A stretch of 52,238 nucleotides of DNA from Dehalococcoidia bacterium (lineage in GTDB: Bacteria > Chloroflexota > Dehalococcoidia > GIF9 > AB-539-J10): contig PUON01000009.1 of the NCBI GenBank assembly GCA_003552125.1, forward strand, positions 1-52,238, in the 5' to 3' direction. Made by a program: the position numbers and the translations under genes. Positions 48,012 through 52,238 of the stretch are shown here, piece after piece (position 1 is the first letter of the stretch; every line of letters begins with the position of its first letter). Below the pieces are notes generated by a model. It did not search any database. It was given only the letters and a program-made list of their open reading frames with translations, and was not told the origin of the DNA.

Positions 48012-50417
48012 ATGTCATACGCCGAGGTGGCGGTCGACGCACCTGCGGGTCGTCATACCTATTCGTATTCTGTCCCGCACGGGATTGATATCCGCGCGGG
48101 GCAGCTCGTCTGGGTGCCGTTTGGTGCTCGAACCGCCCGAGGCGTCGTCGTCTCGGTTCAGGATTACTCCCCGCACGATAATCCCAAACCGGTCATCTCC
48201 GTATCTACCGAATATGCGCTCTCTCCAGGCCAGCTGGAAGTTGGCAGCTTCATCAGTACCAGGTATCTCAGTCCGCTGTACGCAGCGCTCGCACTTTTTC
48301 TTCCCCCGGGGATTGAGCGAACACCGGCCGTCTTCTACGAGCCTGGCACTGACCCTGAAGGGGCGGATGCCGGTATGGATCGCATGCAGTTCGAGCTGCT
48401 GAGTGCGGCACGCCAGCGAGGCCGTCTGGATGCGCGCACACTGCGTTCGTTTGGGCGAGAGGCGCGGGTGCGTCGTGCGCTCGATGAGCTTGTGGGTGTC
48501 GGATTGCTGGTCCGTCGCGAGATGCCTCGCGAGCGTCGTGTTCCCCCCCGGACAGAATTAGTCGCAACGTTGCGCATGGCGATTGGTGAATCCTCGAGCT
48601 CTGAAAGAGCGCCACGGCGGAGGAAATCCCCTGTGCAGGATCGCATTATCGCGCATCTCGCGTCCGTCGGTGGCGCTGCGTCAGCATCCGAATTGCGGCA
48701 GGCGGTGGGTGCGACGGCAGTTGCCTTACGCGCGCTGGAGACTCGCGGGATGGTCGACCTGCACGAGAGACGGATCTGGCGGGAGACGATTGCGGCACGT
48801 GAATTCGGCCCGTACCCCGTTCCGTTGCTGACCCCTGCACAGTCCGACGCACTTGGGCCTCTGTTGCAGGATATTGCAGGTGGAACGTTCTCTGAGAATC
48901 TGCTCTTTGGCGTGACGGGCAGTGGCAAGACAGAGCTCTATCTGCGTGCGACGCAGATGGCACTTGACCGTGGCCGTCAGGTGGTCTGCCTCGTGCCCGA
49001 GATATCGCTGGCAGCCCAGACCGTTGAAAGGTTTGTCGCACGCTTTGCAGGTCGGGTATCGCTGCTGCATAGCGGCCTGACACCCGGACAGCAACGCGAT
49101 GAATGGGATCGCGTGTTGCGCGGCGATTCTGACGTGGTCATCGGGCCCCGCAGCGCACTGTTCGCACCGGTTGCGCATCTGGGACTGGTGATATTGGATG
49201 AGGAGCATGAGTGGACGTACAAACAGGACGATGTTGTGCCCCGCTATCACGCGCGTGATGTGGCAAGAGAGCTTGCCCGTGTCAATGGTGCGGTGATGGT
49301 CCTGGGAAGTGCCACCCCGGATGTGGACACGTTTCACCGGGCAGAGACCGGTGACGTACGCTTGCTGGAGCTGCCGACACGCATCTCAGGGCGCGCGTGC
49401 CTGCCTTCGGTTGAAGTGGTCAACATGCGGAATGAGTTGCTTCACGGGAACACCAGCCTGTTCAGTCGCGCACTCTCGACGGCTATTGGTGAGACGCTCA
49501 CCTGCGGAGGGCAGGTGCTTCTCTTTTTGAATCGCCGGGGAACAGCGACCCTCGTACAATGCCGCCGGTGTGCCTACGTGTTCCTCTGTCCTCGATGCTC
49601 CGTTGCACTGGCGTACCATGCGGGGAGGTGCAGCCTGCTGTGTCACCGATGTGGCTACTCACTGCGCATTCCTGAACGCTGTCCCCAGTGTCGCAGGTCT
49701 CGACTCCGCTATGTTGGTGTAGGAACCCAGCGCATAGTGGATGAGGTGCATATGCTGCATCCCGATGCCCGGGTGATTCGCTGGGACAGCGATATTTCCG
49801 CGAAGACCAGAGGTGAGTCGGGACTGCAGGATGCGGTGCGCTCCGGACAGGCCGACATCATCGTCGGCACGCAGATGGTCGCCAAGGGTCACGACTTCCC
49901 CGGTGTGACGCTTGTGGGAGTAGTGAGTGCCGATGTCGGGCTCGATGTGCCGGACTATAGGGCCTCCGAGAGAGTCTTCCAGTTGCTTTCTCAGTCAGCC
50001 GGGCGTGCCGGACGCGGCATTGATCCGGGGCACGTAGTCATGCAGACCTACGTGCCGGATAACTACGTAGTCAGAGCGGCTGCCGCCCATGACTACCGTG
50101 TATTCTATGACGCGGAGATACAGTATCGCCGTGATGCGTACTACCCTCCATACTGTACAATAGTGAGGCTACTGTACGCACACGTGCGCGAGGATCAGGC
50201 ACGCAGGGAAGCTGAGAGAGTTCGGCGGGATCTGGACAACAGGATTGCCTCTCCTGACCTGCGCATCACCGGACCTGCTCCCGCGTATGTGTATCGGTTG
50301 CGTGGGCGTTACCGGTGGCAACTGACGGTGCGTGGCTTGCGACCGGTCGAGCTCGTCGAACGTCTCGACCTTCCGCGTGGATGGATCGTGGATGTCGCCC
50401 CTGCAAGCGTTGCGTAG
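48012..50417 (+). CDS. priA: Primosomal protein N' (PriA)
   Basis: FGVTGSGKTELYLRATQ; VIGPRSALFAPVAHLGLVILDEEHEWTYKQDD; zinc-binding CRRCAYVFLCPRCSVALAYHAGRCSLLCHRCGYSLRIPERCPQC. Confidence 0.97.
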   Translation: MSYAEVAVDAPAGRHTYSYSVPHGIDIRAGQLVWVPFGARTARGVVVSVQDYSPHDNPKPVISVSTEYALSPGQLEVGSFISTRYLSPLYAALALFLPPGIERTPAVFYEPGTDPEGADAGMDRMQFELLSAARQRGRLDARTLRSFGREARVRRALDELVGVGLLVRREMPRERRVPPRTELVATLRMAIGESSSSERAPRRRKSPVQDRIIAHLASVGGAASASELRQAVGATAVALRALETRGMVDLHERRIWRETIAAREFGPYPVPLLTPAQSDALGPLLQDIAGGTFSENLLFGVTGSGKTELYLRATQMALDRGRQVVCLVPEISLAAQTVERFVARFAGRVSLLHSGLTPGQQRDEWDRVLRGDSDVVIGPRSALFAPVAHLGLVILDEEHEWTYKQDDVVPRYHARDVARELARVNGAVMVLGSATPDVDTFHRAETGDVRLLELPTRISGRACLPSVEVVNMRNELLHGNTSLFSRALSTAIGETLTCGGQVLLFLNRRGTATLVQCRRCAYVFLCPRCSVALAYHAGRCSLLCHRCGYSLRIPERCPQCRRSRLRYVGVGTQRIVDEVHMLHPDARVIRWDSDISAKTRGESGLQDAVRSGQADIIVGTQMVAKGHDFPGVTLVGVVSADVGLDVPDYRASERVFQLLSQSAGRAGRGIDPGHVVMQTYVPDNYVVRAAAAHDYRVFYDAEIQYRRDAYYPPYCTIVRLLYAHVREDQARREAERVRRDLDNRIASPDLRITGPAPAYVYRLRGRYRWQLTVRGLRPVELVERLDLPRGWIVDVAPASVA

Positions 50418-50456
50418 CAGCAACCCGGGTGCGCCGTTTCCTGAGAGGAGGGACAG

Positions 50457-51020
50457 ATGCATGTAGTAGGCATTATGGGCAGTCCCCGCAGAGACAGCAA
50501 CACCGAATTGCTGCTCAACGCTGTACTGCGCGGCGCCGCCGAGCGTGGAGCGACCATTCAGAAGGCTGTGGTGTGCGAACTCAGAATTGATCCATGCACC
50601 GAATGCTATGCCTGTGCTATCGATGGCAACTGTTATATTCTCGACGACATGACTTCCCTTTACAATGATCTGGTGTCTGCGGACTGCGTTATTCTGGCTT
50701 CGCCGATCTTCTTCTACGGTCTTCCGGCCCAGGCTAAGGCGCTGGTTGACCGCTGTCAGGCACTGTGGGTGCGGCGCTACAAATTGAAATCGTGGCAGCC
50801 CGACGTGCCATCACGACGCGGGGCATTTGTCGGCGTCGGTGCCACAAAGGGGCCCAAGCTCTTCGACGGCGTGCTTCTGACTGCGAAGTACTTCTTTGAC
50901 GGGATTGGCGTGTCGTTCTCCGATCAATTGTTGGTAAGAGGTATGGAAGAAAGGTCTGAGGTGGCGAATCATCCTGAATACCTCTCGAGTGCCGTCGAAT
51001 TGGGAAGACGGCTCATATAG
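50457..51020 (+). CDS. Flavodoxin-fold NAD(P)H-dependent oxidoreductase / iron-sulfur flavoprotein-like
   Basis: MHVVGIMGSPRRDSNTELLLNAVL; CTECYACAIDGNCYILDDM; DCVILASPIFFYGLPAQAKALVDRCQALW. Confidence 0.88.
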   Translation: MHVVGIMGSPRRDSNTELLLNAVLRGAAERGATIQKAVVCELRIDPCTECYACAIDGNCYILDDMTSLYNDLVSADCVILASPIFFYGLPAQAKALVDRCQALWVRRYKLKSWQPDVPSRRGAFVGVGATKGPKLFDGVLLTAKYFFDGIGVSFSDQLLVRGMEERSEVANHPEYLSSAVELGRRLI

Positions 51021-51326
51021 AGACATTAGAGCTGGGTAGCCCGTCAGGGGGGCGGCTACACCCTTTGGAACCGGCCTGGCAGGTACAGGGCTGTGTTTGA
51101 CAGCATCCGAGCACCCAACTAGAATCCGCGGGTACGAAGTGTGGGTTCTCACCTTCGGTACGCAGAGAGGTGAAGGATGGAGGCTCATGTCTCCTCAACG
51201 TGTTCCTCGGAGGACGATTGGTGGCGTGTGATGTGCCAGGGGGTGTTGAAATCCAGGTCGTTCGCGCCTCTCTGCGCCCCACTGCGAAACGGGTATTTGA
51301 CAATGACACCCCGGCACAGACATACT

Positions 51327-51345
51327 AATAACGGTTACCATTATT
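51327..51345. promoter_or_regulatory. Palindromic operator candidate (Fur/PerR/Zur-type) upstream of the Fur-family gene
   Basis: AATAACGGTTACCATTATT; 8 of 9 arm pairs match; ends 8 nt before the ATG at 51354. Confidence 0.55.
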
Positions 51346-51353
51346 GATGTATT

Positions 51354-51770
51354 ATGAGAAGATCCAGACAGCGCGATGCAATACTGAGTGTGGTTAAGAG
51401 CACGGACTGTCACCCTACGGCAGATTGGGTGTACCATGAGGCAAGGAGACGGATTCCAGGTCTGAGTCTTGGAACCGTCTACAGAAACCTTAAGGTGCTG
51501 TGCGAACTCGGATGGGTTCGGTGTTATGAGGGGCCCGGGGGTGTGAGCAGATTTGATGGAGCAGTGGCGACTCACCATCATTTCCGGTGTGACCGCTGTG
51601 GAGAGATGCAGGATGTAGACGCGCCGGTGGATGCGTCGCTGGATCGACAGGTTGCCGATCGCACCGGTCTTGACGTTAGATACCACGTGTTGGAGTTCAG
51701 AGGTCTTTGTGAAGGCTGTCGACTGGAACGCCGTCGCTCAAGCGGAAGTGAAGTCGAAGACCAACACTAG
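51354..51770 (+). CDS. Fur family transcriptional regulator (PerR-like)
   Basis: HPTADWVYHEARRRIPGLSLGTVYRNLKVLCELGWV; HHHFRCDRCGEMQDVD; CEGCR. Confidence 0.92.
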   Translation: MRRSRQRDAILSVVKSTDCHPTADWVYHEARRRIPGLSLGTVYRNLKVLCELGWVRCYEGPGGVSRFDGAVATHHHFRCDRCGEMQDVDAPVDASLDRQVADRTGLDVRYHVLEFRGLCEGCRLERRRSSGSEVEDQH

Positions 51771-51796
51771 CATGGGAATCGAGGGGGTGTGTGTTC

Positions 51797-52238
51797 ATGG
51801 CAGTCTTAACAGCTGGCGAGTTGTATGACATTGCATTGGGCATTGAGAAGAACGGTGTCGCGTACTACGAATCCTTGTCTCAGGCTACTGGCGATGAAAC
51901 ATTAAAGGGCATCTACAGCGGGCTGGCCAGCATGGAGCGCCACCATATCGAGGTATTTCAGGCGTTGCGTGCCGAAGCGGGAAGCGGTCCGGTTGTGCCG
52001 CCCGTAGATGAGGAAGAGTACGGCGCGTATCTCAAGGCGCTCATCGATTCATCGGTGTTCACGGATGATGAGGTGGCCAAGGAAATGGCAAGAAATGCAT
52101 CGGGTCCAGGAGAGGCCTTACAGTTGGCGCTAGGTGCAGAGAAGGATTCGATTCTGTTCTACTCCGGAATGCGTGACCTGGTGCCACAGAAGGAACGAAA
52201 CGCCGTAGAACGGATTATCAACGAGGAGAGGAAGCATA
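51797..52238 (+). CDS. Rubrerythrin/ferritin-like di-iron protein, truncated by the window edge
   Basis: Manual translation MAVLTAGELYDIALGIEKNGVAYYESLSQATGDETLKGIYSGLASMERHHIEVFQALRAEAG...EALQLALGAEKDSILFYSGMRDLVPQKERNAVERIINEERKH. Confidence 0.88.
   Translation, partial: MAVLTAGELYDIALGIEKNGVAYYESLSQATGDETLKGIYSGLASMERHHIEVFQALRAEAGSGPVVPPVDEEEYGAYLKALIDSSVFTDDEVAKEMARNASGPGEALQLALGAEKDSILFYSGMRDLVPQKERNAVERIINEERKH

Overview
The window is a gene-dense, roughly balanced-to-GC-rich bacterial chromosomal segment. Gene content and style suggest a Chloroflexota/Dehalococcoidia-like genome; this taxonomic guess is inference only. I support about 40 protein-coding genes and no rRNA, tRNA or CRISPR. 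Main blocks: (i) a Na+-pumping acyl-CoA decarboxylase cluster (carboxyltransferase, OadB-like beta, and a 46-aa gamma-like membrane peptide missing from the ORF track); (ii) recA-recX, dnaE, ogt, hpf, comF, thpR, ligA; (iii) tgt plus a YhhQ-type queuosine-precursor transporter, and nnrDE; (iv) a second, CetZ-like tubulin-superfamily protein converging on two Ala/Glu-rich coiled-coil genes, one made of eleven in-register 11-residue repeats; (v) secDF, CCA-adding enzyme, two paralogous CoA-ligase-like genes, a pdxA2/four-carbon-acid kinase pair; (vi) purine salvage with an unusual GAF + nuclease-like + HPRT fusion; (vii) nrdJ-nrdR with a NrdR-box candidate; (viii) a minimal division cluster mraZ-rsmH-ftsA-ftsZ without mur genes, with a three-repeat MraZ box; (ix) trmD-rplS-priA; (x) a Fur-family regulator with a palindromic operator next to a rubrerythrin-like protein. 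Best candidates for something undescribed: the CetZ-like tubulin/coiled-coil neighbourhood, a lipoyl/biotinyl-like domain inserted inside OadB, and the GAF-nuclease-HPRT fusion. Two genes (NUDIX and phzF) are visibly frame-disrupted. No database search was run; all family calls come from reading motifs.
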